Positions 55,153 through 64,000 of a DNA stretch of 64,000 nt are shown piece after piece. Source of the DNA: Meghimatium bilineatum. Its lineage: Eukaryota; Mollusca; Gastropoda; Stylommatophora; Philomycidae. Location: assembly GCA_034231615.1 (NCBI GenBank), contig CM067298.1, positions 66,111,591-66,175,590 on the forward strand, in the 5' to 3' direction. Positions within the stretch are counted from its first letter, which is position 1. Each line of letters starts with the position of its first letter. Under the pieces are notes generated by a model that saw only the letters and a program-made list of their open reading frames with translations, had not been told where the DNA came from and searched no databases. A program made the position numbers and the translations under genes.

Positions 55153-55256
55153 ATAAAACAAACGTCCACCAGAAACCATCAATGTAAATGCATATGCAGT
55201 GGAAGCAGATATTGAGTCTTTTCTCATGTCTGGAGTATGATGGCCACATTTTTTAG
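55153..55256 (-). CDS. possible internal exon, unknown protein
   Basis: On the - strand an acceptor (cttattttacag) precedes 104 bases that end at TTTTAT|gtaagg. Entry phase 1, exit phase 0. The peptide reads KKCGHHTPDMRKDSISASTA, YAFTLMVSGGRLFY. Splice sites at both ends and a codon-like pattern favour a real exon, but I do not recognise the protein and no neighbouring exon was found. Decayed RT text lies just upstream (55390-55755), which is a caution. Confidence 0.35.
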
Positions 55257-55389
55257 CTGTAAAATAAGATGGTGAGTACACACACTTACAGAATTGTATC
55301 TTCATCTGCAATGTTAATTTTAGATGTTTTACAAGCTATTTTTAATATTTTGCAAAAGTGGTTGTTGCATTTCATATTCATGTATTGAA

Positions 55390-55755
55390 TTCTTCATCTA
55401 ATGATGGAGGCCAAGACAGTAGGAACCAATGTATCAGAATTTTTGTACTTGGATGAGATTGTTGTCATTGTGGATATATGTTGGTGTAGTAGTTGATATA
55501 AATAAAACTACTATCATTGTAAAGCTTATACTAAGAGAGATATCACATGCTGTTGTCACGTTAATAATAAATTGCAGGGTATCCTCAGAATGTGAAATCA
55601 TGGCATCATCATTAGTGAAAAGAACTATTGTAGTTTTAGTTTTGGCTTTTAAGTTGAAAATTGAATGGACAAAATTACCAGCTGAATACTTGAAGGTGTA
55701 TTTTAGGACAGTTAGACCTGAAAAGAGGGTAGTGGGGGTTAAGAACACAATCTAG
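55390..55755 (-). mobile_element. LINE family M, RT motif C region
   Basis: The - strand frame 55434-55748 reads NLKAKTKTTIVLFTNDDAMI, SHSEDTLQFIINVTTACDIS, then IHNDNNLIQVQKF and, past the stop, YIGSY. TNDDAMISHSEDTLQ corresponds to FADD.AL.AHSE..LQ of L2/CR1-like RTs, so the FADD box is mutated to TNDD. The + strand frame over the same bases is a shadow. Confidence 0.75.
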
Positions 55756-55959
55756 TTTAACTCAACCAATGACATCTTGGTTGCTGCCATCAAATTTATA
55801 TATAGGGGGCCTAATTACCAACATGCCAGGGGAGATCCAACAATCAAGTATGAACTATAGTAACATTAATATAAAAGTAATTATTGTGAATAAATAAATA
55901 TGTGGGTTCATTACGCTCTAATGTGTACACACTTTTAGCGAAACAAAACCATACATTAT

Positions 55960-56820
55960 TTAATAAAACAAATTTTCGCTAAAGGCGCATACAACACAGC
56001 ATCCATCATTGATCTTCGCGTAACGCACTGAGAGGCTCCCCTCCCCCTCAATATCCTTTTAGGGAGAGGAGCTTTCAGTGCACTTTTTGCCTCTTTTATT
56101 ATTCTATCTATATATATATATATATATATATTTAAAAGCAAGGGTGAGAGCATGCAACCCTCATGCACTCCTGTTTTTGTCTCAAATGTGTCTGTATATT
56201 AAAAAATCTGATGTTCTTACCACACATTGGCAGTTTTTATACAAAGTTCTTATACTGTCTAACATTTGTCCTTTCTTACAATACATTTCTAGAGTTTTCC
56301 ATAGCACATCTCTGTTGACTAACGCTTTCTCCTGATCTATAATATTGTGTTTAGTTCGCTGTTTTATTTTATTGTTCTCTCACTCATTTGCCTCAGCGTG
56401 AACAAGGTGTCTGTGCAGCGAACACCACTTCTGAAGCCAAATTAAGGGAGGGCTCAATTGTTGTTTGTCGATGTATCTTGCACATTGTTCTATTATCTTT
56501 GCACAGATTTTCCCAGTGTGGCTTAATAGCTAAATGCCTCTGTATGTTTCGTATTCTCTTTTGTTTTTCCACAATGGCACAATTACTGACTTTTGTCAGT
56601 CCTCTGGAACTTCCCTTTCTTTCCACGCAATTGTGAAAATATTCTTTGCAGACATTTTACCCCAATATCTTTACATGCTTTAATGGCTTTGTTGGGTATG
56701 CAATCTGTGCCAGGCGATTTATTATTTGGGCTGTTCTTGATAGCCATTTCCATTTCTTAGCTCAACATTTCTGGCTCTGCAATGTCTTGGTCTTTTCACT
56801 TATAAATATGTTGCGTCAGA
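55960..56820 (-). mobile_element. LINE family J, RT palm fragment
   Basis: On the - strand: NKSPGTDCIPNKAIKACKDI, GKTKENTKHTEAF, FGFRSGVRCTDTLFTLRQMS, ELCIKTANVW, FETKTGVHEGCMLSPLLLNI. These are RT blocks from the start of the palm to motif B (EGCMLSPLL). A (TA)n run at 56105-56131 has expanded within the NIY codons (LLNIYIYIYIYIDRI). Only one copy in the window. Confidence 0.8.
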
Positions 56821-57180
56821 ATTTTAAGATTATACAGTTCTTGGAAGTATTATTTCCACCTAGTCTTTCTATCATTTCCCTTAACCTTTAGCAAGCCAGA
56901 TTAAAAAATACGAAATGTCTCCCTGCCACCGGATTCTTTTTTGAAAATTTGCGTTATTGGTGGTGACTGTTTTGAAAATGTGATAATTTTTTGGTTGTTA
57001 GAGATATTTAAATAATATTTGCACATATAAATAAAGAATTGAATTATGCATATATTGGTGTAATTTATGTACGTGTGTGTGTGATACCAGACGTATGAGA
57101 AAGTGGTAAAGACGTTTTTCACAAAAAACATATATTTTATAACAAATAAAGAGGGAAAAAATAAGGAAAAAAAATAACTT
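56821..57180. other. non-coding, no feature seen
   Basis: AT-rich sequence downstream (on the - strand) of the consensus splice donor at 57182. No exon seen. Confidence 0.4.
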
Positions 57181-57187
57181 ACCTTAC
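57177..57187 (-). other. consensus splice donor on - strand
   Basis: The + strand acttaccttac reads GTAAG|GTAAGT on the other strand, a perfect donor. The preceding - strand sequence has a short open stretch (TTDLRDLVDSVAKEFDM) but no ATG in that frame and a TGA just before it, so it may be part of a non-coding first exon starting in the CpG-dense patch at 57520-57780. Confidence 0.35.
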
Positions 57188-57519
57188 ATATCGAATTCCT
57201 TGGCAACACTGTCAACTAAATCACGTAAATCTGTTGTATTTATGTTCTTTCACTGCGAAATTATCAAAATATAGCCGGGGGAACTGTATAAAACATGTAG
57301 ATTTGCAGTAAAATCGTTCTTTGAGCTTAGGCCTAGAGTTATTTTTTCTGCCACTTCAAAATATTCGATATCAAACGTACAAGTCCCCAAACCAGCACGG
57401 CATTCTGTATATTCACTGCTGTGAAACTAAATAACCTAATAATCCATGATTCAATCCACGATTCAATGTTATTTTATTCGAAATACGATGAAATAAAGGT
57501 CTGTAAAACCGATCCATCA

Positions 57520-57780
57520 TCATGGCATCGTACCGGTGTACAGATGTGGTCAGATTAATTGCTCTTAAACTTTTACGAATAGCCAGCCATTCTCAAAAAC
57601 GATCATGTCGGAAGTGGGGGATGTACCGGCTTCGATTGCGCATGTCCCCAGCTATGTGTACGGACTGTGGTACGTGTAAATCTCACGATAATCTCGCTGG
57701 GTGGGACGGCCCGCCATCAGCGCGCGCGGCCATTTTGTTTTTCGGCGGCTGGATATCATATCGGCTCGGTGAAGGTTAAG
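57520..57780. promoter_or_regulatory. CpG-dense promoter-like patch
   Basis: The window is CpG-poor and AT-rich, but here CpGs are dense and GC rises sharply (gtcggaagtgggggatgtac, ttcgattgcgcatgtcccca, tcagcgcgcgcggccatttt). CGGAAGTG fits an ETS/GABP site, TGCGCATGTCC is NRF1-like, and CGGCCATTTTG is YY1-like. These are typical of broad housekeeping promoters. An 85-codon + strand ORF over the patch is probably a by-product of GC content. Direction of transcription is unclear. Confidence 0.5.
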
Positions 57781-57884
57781 TAGAGGTATTTCATCTGTTG
57801 TTTATTATTGCAGTTGGAATGTAGCTTTTGTTTCTCATTCTCATTGTGTTGACACTTTTGAATAAATCTCTAGGGTTATTCTTA

Positions 57885-58305
57885 CCTATACCTATAATGT
57901 CATGACAGAAATTACAACTCGCATTGCACTAGCATCAAGTGTCTTTGACAGACTGTCTAATATCTGGAGGTCAAAGTCAATCAGCACATGCATGAAAATG
58001 CGCTTATCTAATTCCTGCGTTATTCCGGCGCTCATATGGATGTGAGAGCTGGAAAAGTTCTTTATCTTCAGAAAAGAAATTACTGAGTTTCGAGAACAAA
58101 TGTCTTCGTAGGATAACTAACACCCATTGTTGGAGTGAATTCAAGTCGGATGATAAAATCAGAGAAGAGACACATCAAAATTTCATCACAGATGTTATCA
58201 GAAAACGCTGTTGGTCCTACATGGGACATGTCCAACGCGCAGACATCAACAGAGTACATTACCAATCTCTTGAATGGATACCTACAGGCAAAAGAGCCTT
58301 CATCT
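57885..58305 (+). mobile_element. LINE family K fragment
   Basis: TEITTRIALASSVFDRLSNI, WRSKSIS, then shifted LSFENKCLRRI-like text and RKRCWSYMGHVQRADINRVH, YQSLEWIPTGKR. The end abuts a LINE M piece at about 58305. Confidence 0.75.
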
Positions 58306-59637
58306 TTTAATGGACTTCATCTTCTACAAACATGTGGCAAACATGACCTCCTCATTACCAACACAAAATTTCAACTCCCAATCCGAAACCGGACCTCCTG
58401 GATGCACCCTCAATCAAAACACTGGCATCTTATAGATTATATAATTGTAAGAAGAAAGGACAGCAAAGATATTTGAGTGACAAAATCCATGTGTGGTGCA
58501 GACTGCTGGACTGACCATTTCTTATTGTGTCAAAACAAAGAATTCACATCCAGCCTGCCATACGCCTACAGGGAAGCAAAGCAAAGAAAGGTATAGACGT
58601 CAGAAAGCTATCATATGTAAATACACAACAGTCCCTAGCCTCTACTCTGGATGAATGTCTGAAATCTGCACTACTAGAGCAAGATGTGGATACAAACTGG
58701 ACATATTTGTGCAAGCAAATTACGACACTGTTACAGAGAAACTAGGTCATTCTATCAAGAAACAAAAGTGACTGGTTGGATGAGAATGATAATATAACTA
58801 AAGAAATGTTGGATGAAAAACACCACCTTCTCCAAGCATACTTAAATGATCAAAAATCAACCTCTAAAAAGAAGCACTCAATTGTAAATGAAAAATAATA
58901 TGAAATAAACTACACTATATGAGGAACTCATAGCTAATAAGAAAGCAGATGAGATACAAAGATATGTAGACACCAACGATTTGAGAAACTTATGATGCAC
59001 TTGAAATGTTATATGGTCTAACCTCATCAGGATCTTTTCCATTTCTCAATGCAAATGAAATACAATTAATTGTAGGGAAAGATAAAATTCTGCAGCGCTG
59101 GGTAGAACACTTTGAGCACATTTTGAATAACCCATCATCAATAAATGAAGAGGCTATCAACCGACTACTGCAAGTTCTTCTCAATGAAATTCTAGGTGAC
59201 ATCCCTACTTTAGAGGAAACTCGTGAAGCAATTCATCTCTCTACTGTCCATCGTTGGATCGATAATTGCTAGAATCCTTTTGAACCGTCCTACATCCAAT
59301 CTTAATGAAAGATTATTACCCAAAAGCCAATGAGTTTTCAGAAAAGAATGTGGAAAAACTGATATTGTCTTTCTGAAAGACAATTTCAAGAAAAATGTCA
59401 AGAACATCACTGTAACCTGTACACAGTAGGTAGAGAGGGGCTGTGGAAGATTCTGGCAAAATATGGATGCCCACAGAAATTTATCACAATGATGCAGCAA
59501 TTGCATGATGAAATCCAAACTAGAGTTCAGGCTGATTAAGATTTATCTGAAACATTTCCTGTCTCAAATGGAGTAAAACTGGGATGTGTATTCCATGCCC
59601 GAACTGTCCAAGGACATTTACAGCTTGAATAGGGATT
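58306..59637 (+). mobile_element. LINE family M, endonuclease end to RT motif A
   Basis: GLHLLQTCGKHDLLITNTKF, QLPIRNRTSWMHPQSKHWHL, IDYIIVRRKD: the C-terminal part of the LINE endonuclease. After stops, KMLYGLTSSGSFPFLNANEI-like linker, KDKILQRWVEHFEHILNNPS, GDIPTLEETREAI, KCQEHHCNLYTV and REGLWKILAKYGCPQKFITM follow. It ends abruptly within the RT at PVSNGVKLGCVF. Together with 8740-10960 it covers most of the family M ORF. Confidence 0.88.
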
Positions 59638-59760
59638 ATTAGCCATCTACGAACTATTGGGCATGGTCATAATTCTAATTGAATTTTCAGAAAATGAATG
59701 TAATAAATGGTAATCATCACTTGTGATGGATGAACACACACCAGTATGTAATCAATTTGG
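59638..59760 (+). repeat. interspersed repeat R, copy 2
   Basis: Begins exactly where LINE M text ends: ATTAGCCATCTACGAACTAT, GAATTTTCAGAAAATGAATG, ATCATCACTTGTGATGGATG. Matches 11585-11712. Confidence 0.7.
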
Positions 59761-60294
59761 GATGTTATTGATAGTTTATCCTATTTGTACCACATATTAT
59801 GTGGCTATGTAGCATGAATTAGCTATTAATAGTCCATGCCCTATGCACTCGTGCCTTTACTATTCATAAATTGTTACAACTTTCTCTAAACTTGAACAAA
59901 TATTTTGCCATATTATTTTTTCTTCAACTATTTATGTTTTTCCTTCCCACTAATGACAGTTTTTATTAACTGTTTATCTTCACAATTTGCTTTCAGTATA
60001 GTTCAAAATATTTAAGTAAATATTGATGACAAAAAATATATAAAAAGGGTTAAAACAGCATTTTTTTTGTTGAACATTAGGTCAACATTTTGATAAAAAA
60101 GAACTTTAGTAAGATGGGGATGAACAAAAACAGAATGGAACCACAAAATCAAATGGAGACCATAAACATGCAATGGTGTGGGAACTGACAGGTCTGAAAA
60201 ATAATACTGTACAAATTTAAAATATTAGATTCTGTTTTGTATACCTTTCAATACAACACTCATGTAAATTGTGGCACACTGTAACATGCTCCCT
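59761..60294. other. non-coding, no feature seen
   Basis: AT-rich; no exon recognised. Confidence 0.45.
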
Positions 60295-60444
60295 TCTTCT
60301 TCTTCTTCTTCAGTGATCATTCTCAAACTCCTGCTGGATCTCTCTTGTAGTAGGACTACTAGATTTCCAGCAAGATGTAGTCAAGATACTGGATTGCGTT
60401 GTGTCGCCATTTATTTGTGCCAATGGTCAGACACATCTGTCTTC
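60295..60444 (-). mobile_element. SINE1 copy
   Basis: + strand: ttcttcttcttcttcagtga, tcattctcaaactcctgctg, gatctctcttgtagtaggac, cagcaagatgtagtcaagat, gtgccaatggtcagacacat. A clean (TTC)n marks the 3' tail of the - strand sense copy. Confidence 0.85.
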
Positions 60445-60600
60445 AGTGAATGCTCCCTTCTTAGTGTAAATAACTGAACAGAAATAGATATTTAATTTTG
60501 CATGAAAAGTAGGACAGAGAATAATAAACAAATAAAAATTGATTAATCATAGGCCTATACATTAAAAAACACAATAGCAAACACAAAAACAATACAATTT

Positions 60601-60766
60601 TTATATAGGATGATCATCAGCAAAACATTTGAATCTTAAGATCATATCAACAAATTTTCTAAGCATTTTATTCTCTTCATTTGAAAGAGTTTGATCCAGT
60701 TTCACTCCCTTTTCGTGCAGCTCACATGTGACTCGATGTATATAGTCTTCATCTGGATAGCCAAAA
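60601..60766 (-). CDS. terminal exon of an unknown - strand gene
   Basis: On the - strand the acceptor tttatatttgcag (AG at 60767-60768) is followed by a 54-codon frame ending in TAA at 60601-60603. It reads FGYPDEDYIHRVTCELHEKG, VKLDQTLSNEENKMLRKFVD, MILRFKCFADDHPI. The charged, helical composition is unlike LINE text and there is no second copy. An ATTAAA-type signal lies on the - strand about 110 bp past the stop. I do not recognise the protein. Upstream exons would lie above 60.8 kb, beyond the LINE A copy and probably outside the window. Confidence 0.6.
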
Positions 60767-60980
60767 CTGCAAATATAAATACAGGCAGAATAAAATGTGA
60801 CAGTGAACAACATCTATCAATTCTAAAAAAATATATTAAAAAAATTTAAATCTCAAAATATACAAAATAGCTAACTTAAAAAAAAATACCATAAATAAGT
60901 AAATTAGCAACATTACAAAATTAGCCCATTCATTTCCAATGTGTCCAATTTTGACATATTGATTTCAATTATTTTTTCCC

Positions 60981-63900
60981 CCATCGAGGCCAGCACCGTG
61001 TAGTGGTGATGGAGCTTAGTTCAGCCATCAGGGGCTGGAAACTAAGACTGGTCGGACAGTCCCACTCGAGCAGGACCATAGTCCTGCCCAAGTAAGCAGA
61101 GTGCTGAAGACGGAGGCATCCAGCCAAAACGCGCACAGATAATCAGGATGCCACGCTCAAAACACAATGGAAACATATCTGTATTTATAAATAGTTATGG
61201 TGCCTGCCCTGTGGCGGACATTCAGGCAGGGACGGTGCCGGGTCCTATACCTCAAAAGAGCCCAGCCTCAGTTACTGGAAGTCCTTCTCAATTGCCCCGA
61301 TGAGCCAGGAGGCAAGGGAATAGAGCTACTGTCCAAACAAACAAAAGACCAATAAAAATAATGCACTGGAATGCTGAGGGTGTCAACAGTAAAAGAGATG
61401 GATACAGCAAAAAATTGGAACTTGAAAATGTCCTCAGTGAAAAACAAGCTAATATATGCTGTATCCAAGAAACACACCTCAGCAGCGACATAGCCTTCAA
61501 AATCAGAGGCTACCAGTGCTACTGATATGACCGAAAGGACAGGTGAAAGGGTGGAATTCTGACACTTGTTAAAAACAATATCAGCGCATGTCAGCTGGAA
61601 GTATATATGGAAGGGGCAGAATACCAGATGCTCCACCTAAAAACAGACAGTGCAGAATTCCATCTCCTGAACTACTACTGCCCAAATGATAAACCATTGG
61701 CACTAGACACAATTCCAGACAAAGAGAGACTTATGGTGTGTGGTGACTTCAACAGCCACTCTCAGAGCTGGGGCTACGATCATATCGACAAGAGAGGTGA
61801 GGAACTTGAGAGCTGGTAGGATGAAAATAATCTCATCCTTATTAACCAGCCAGCAGACTCACCAACCTTCTATTCGAGAGCATGGCACACCACCTCTACA
61901 CCAGACCTGGCATTGCACTCACCAGGCTTGGAATGGAACATCACACGTGTCGTTGGAAAGCAGCTTGGGGGTAGTGACCACAGACCAGTTTTTCTGGAAA
62001 TCCACAATGAATTTACCAAGGACAGTAGCATGCTCATTAGGTGGAACTATAAAAGGGCAGACTTGAAAATGTACCAGCATTTAATCAGTGTTCTAGCTAA
62101 GGACATGAAATTGGACAAAGACATCAATAGAGAAGTGAGTGAATTTAATAGATGTATACTACATACTACATGCTGCTAGTAAAACCATACCCAGGGGGGC
62201 ACACAAAAACTACAAACCCTACTGGAATGATGAATTGGAAAAACTGCAAAATGAGATGGAAACATCTAGACAGCAGGCTGAGAACAGACCTAGCCAAGAA
62301 CATCACAACAAATATCAGCAAACAAAGGCTAAATTTCAAAGAGCCAAGTTACAAGTCAGGCGGAGTAGCTGGAAAGAAAAAAACAGAGTCGCTGAACCTA
62401 GAAAGAGATACTAGGAAATTATGGAAACTTGTAAAACAACTAAATTATGAAGGTACAGGGAGAAATACCAGGATCACACTTTATAAAGATAGAAACATTT
62501 TAACAGGTAAACATGCAGCTGATTACTTTGCAGATTCCTTTCCAGAAGACAATAACGTCAAGTCAGCCCAGACAAACAACAGGAGGTTCGAGAGAACCAG
62601 CAAAACATTGGACAAGGCGAACCTATACCTGAAGTCATGGAGGCACCAATCACAATGAGAGAACTGGAGCATCCAATATCCAAATTGAAAATGAAAAAGT
62701 CCCCTGGAGCTGATGGAGTGCCCAATGAAATGATTAAAAACCTAGGAACTGCAGCAAGAGTAAAGCTACTGCAGATCTTTAACACAAGCTTGTCCACAGG
62801 TAATGTACCACAGGAGTGGAGAGAAGCAATAATGATACCACTCCTCAAATCAGGAAAAGATGGCAACAGTCTCCAACTACAGGCCCATCAGCCTCACAGG
62901 CTGTCTATGCAAAACAATGGAACGCATTATCAATCTTAGGATGCAGTGGTACCTTGAAAGTGAAAACCTTCTGGTATCACAGCAAGCAGGTTTCAGACAA
63001 TGCTAATCTACTGAAGATCAGGCAACCTACCTCTCCCAAGAGATTGAGGATGCCTTCCAAGATAAGAAACTGGTACTAGCAGCATGGATAGACCTCAGGA
63101 AAGCATTTGATAAGGTCTGGAAAGAAGGGCTCCTAAAGAAATTGCGAAATTGCAGGGTTAGCTCAAGAATGTACAAATGGGTAAAAGCATACCTGCATAA
63201 TAGAAGAGCCAGGGTACAATTAGATGGTCGCAAGAGCAAGAAAGTCCTAATGGAGTCCCCCAGGGAGGAGTCCTGTCACCCACACTTTTCTTGGTTTACA
63301 TCAATGACCTAGTTGCTGAACTACCACATGGGATCAAAGTGGCAATGTATGCTGACGACCTGGTGATCTGGTGCACGGAAGAACATGCGACAGTGGCCAC
63401 TAAACAAATACAAAGAGCTATCGATGCCCTAATCTTATGGGCAAATAGATGGTGCGTCAGCATTAACACAGATAAGTGCAGCACTACACTCTTTACCCTC
63501 TCACCAAATCAAAAAGCTGGTCATATCAAGATAGATGGAGAGATCTTGAAAGAAGACAAACAACCCACATACCTCGGAGTTACTTTTGATGATAAGCTGA
63601 CATGGAAACAGCACATAAACAAAGCAACAACAAAAGCCAGGAGGAAGTTAGCTATCCTGAGAAAACTAAGTGGAACCACATGGGGAGCCAGTGGAAATAT
63701 ACTCATAAAGTTTACCAGCAAGGCATAAGACGACACCTGGAATATGGTTCAGCTGCGTGGTGTCCTGCATCAAACACCACATTACAAGATCTAGATAAAG
63801 TGCAACACCAGGCACTTAGAATAATGTTGGGAGCAATGACATCAACACCCATAGCAGAGATGCAGAAAATAGGAAGAATGCAAACACTTGGCAATCGCAG

Positions 63901-64000
63901 AGACACAAAAGTACTAAATCAAGCAGAAACGTTTCAGTGTATGCCCAGTCATCCAAAGAAGGAAAGATTCCAAAATCTAGCAATGGGGCGACTGAAAAGA
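60981..64000 (+). mobile_element. LINE family A, longest copy (5' UTR, EN, RT)
   Basis: After a GC-richer 5' region (60981-61320), the endonuclease starts with IKIMHWNAEG and continues with CCIQETHLSSD, VCGDFNSHSQSWGYDH and GGSDHRPVFLEI, the four catalytic blocks. Internal stops (61524, 61545, 61817) and a frameshift near 62150 break it. The RT follows with KMKKSPGADGVPNEMIKNLG, NVPQEWREAIMIPLLKSGKD, a frameshift, AAWIDLRKAFDKVWKEGLLK (motif A), AMYADDLVIWCTEE (motif C) and PTYLGVTFDDKLTWKQHI. The last bases match the start of 13085-14217, where RNase H follows. It is a jockey/I-type LINE. Confidence 0.93.

Noticed and set aside
55429-55755. 108-codon open frame on the + strand
   Set aside because: The - strand over the same bases reads as the RT motif C region of LINE M; the + frame is a shadow.
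57522-57779. 85-codon ORF in the CpG-dense patch
   Set aside because: No recognisable protein features; the GC-rich composition itself keeps stops rare. A short transcript is possible but unsupported.

Overview
This is a piece of an animal nuclear genome. It is AT-rich and gene-poor, with spliced coding exons bounded by GT-AG junctions. Most of it is decayed non-LTR retrotransposons (LINEs), SINEs, small foldback DNA elements, minisatellites and microsatellites. Retroelement diversity, tRNA-derived SINEs and small exons spread over tens of kilobases suggest an invertebrate; a lophotrochozoan such as a mollusc is my guess, but nothing in the window proves it. There are no operons, bacterial genes or CRISPR arrays.

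The one clear host gene lies on the + strand. Eight exons (4819-5075, 8521-8689, 14513-14683, 17512-17619, 19963-20203, 23039-23220, 24229-24333, 25027-25221) join with fully compatible splice phases into 476 uninterrupted codons. In order they encode a Cys-rich module split over two exons, an I-set Ig domain split over two exons, a second copy of the Cys-rich module over two exons, and three EGF-like repeats. The 5' exons with start codon and signal peptide are not seen. A possible last exon with a stop codon is at 30285-30331. The product is very likely extracellular or membrane-attached. I do not recognise the two-exon Cys-rich module by name; a homology search should start there.

Weaker host signals are on the - strand: a terminal exon with stop at 60601-60766, a possible internal exon at 55153-55256, a possible terminal exon at 450-747, and a CpG-dense promoter-like patch at 57520-57780 with a consensus - strand splice donor at about 57182.

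Repeat landscape. I use working labels for LINE families, defined by C-terminal peptide signatures. A: endonuclease, RT and RNase H, (GAA)n tail. B: a second RT-RNase H family. C: 'YWPAAR' type, GATA tail. D: 'RRRWMQDI' type. E: RNase H with 'GNERAD', CTAA tail. F: 'DNIKEWT' type. G: 'RTRTLYLPRHP' type. H: 'RRQWTDDIKD' type. J: an RT palm fragment. K: 'GCESWK', CTGA tail. M: L2/CR1-like, 'LTKAFDTV'. P: 'EMWFLRRM', TTGA tail. All copies carry stops and frameshifts. The least damaged is family A at 60981 to the window end. Several insertions are nested and some show target-site duplications (26528/26792; 9096/9395; 30625/31882).

Layout: 1-4.8 kb, LINE E piece, possible exon, 41-bp minisatellite, SINE, LINE P. 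4.8-25.2 kb, the host gene with repeat-filled introns. 25.2-30.3 kb, SINEs and a run of P(G)-B-C-D LINE fragments. 30.3-32.1 kb, a 48-bp minisatellite split by a 1.25-kb insertion. 32-53 kb, LINE and SINE debris. 53.8-60.8 kb, foldback repeats, LINE M/J/K pieces, the CpG patch and - strand exons. 61-64 kb, LINE A.
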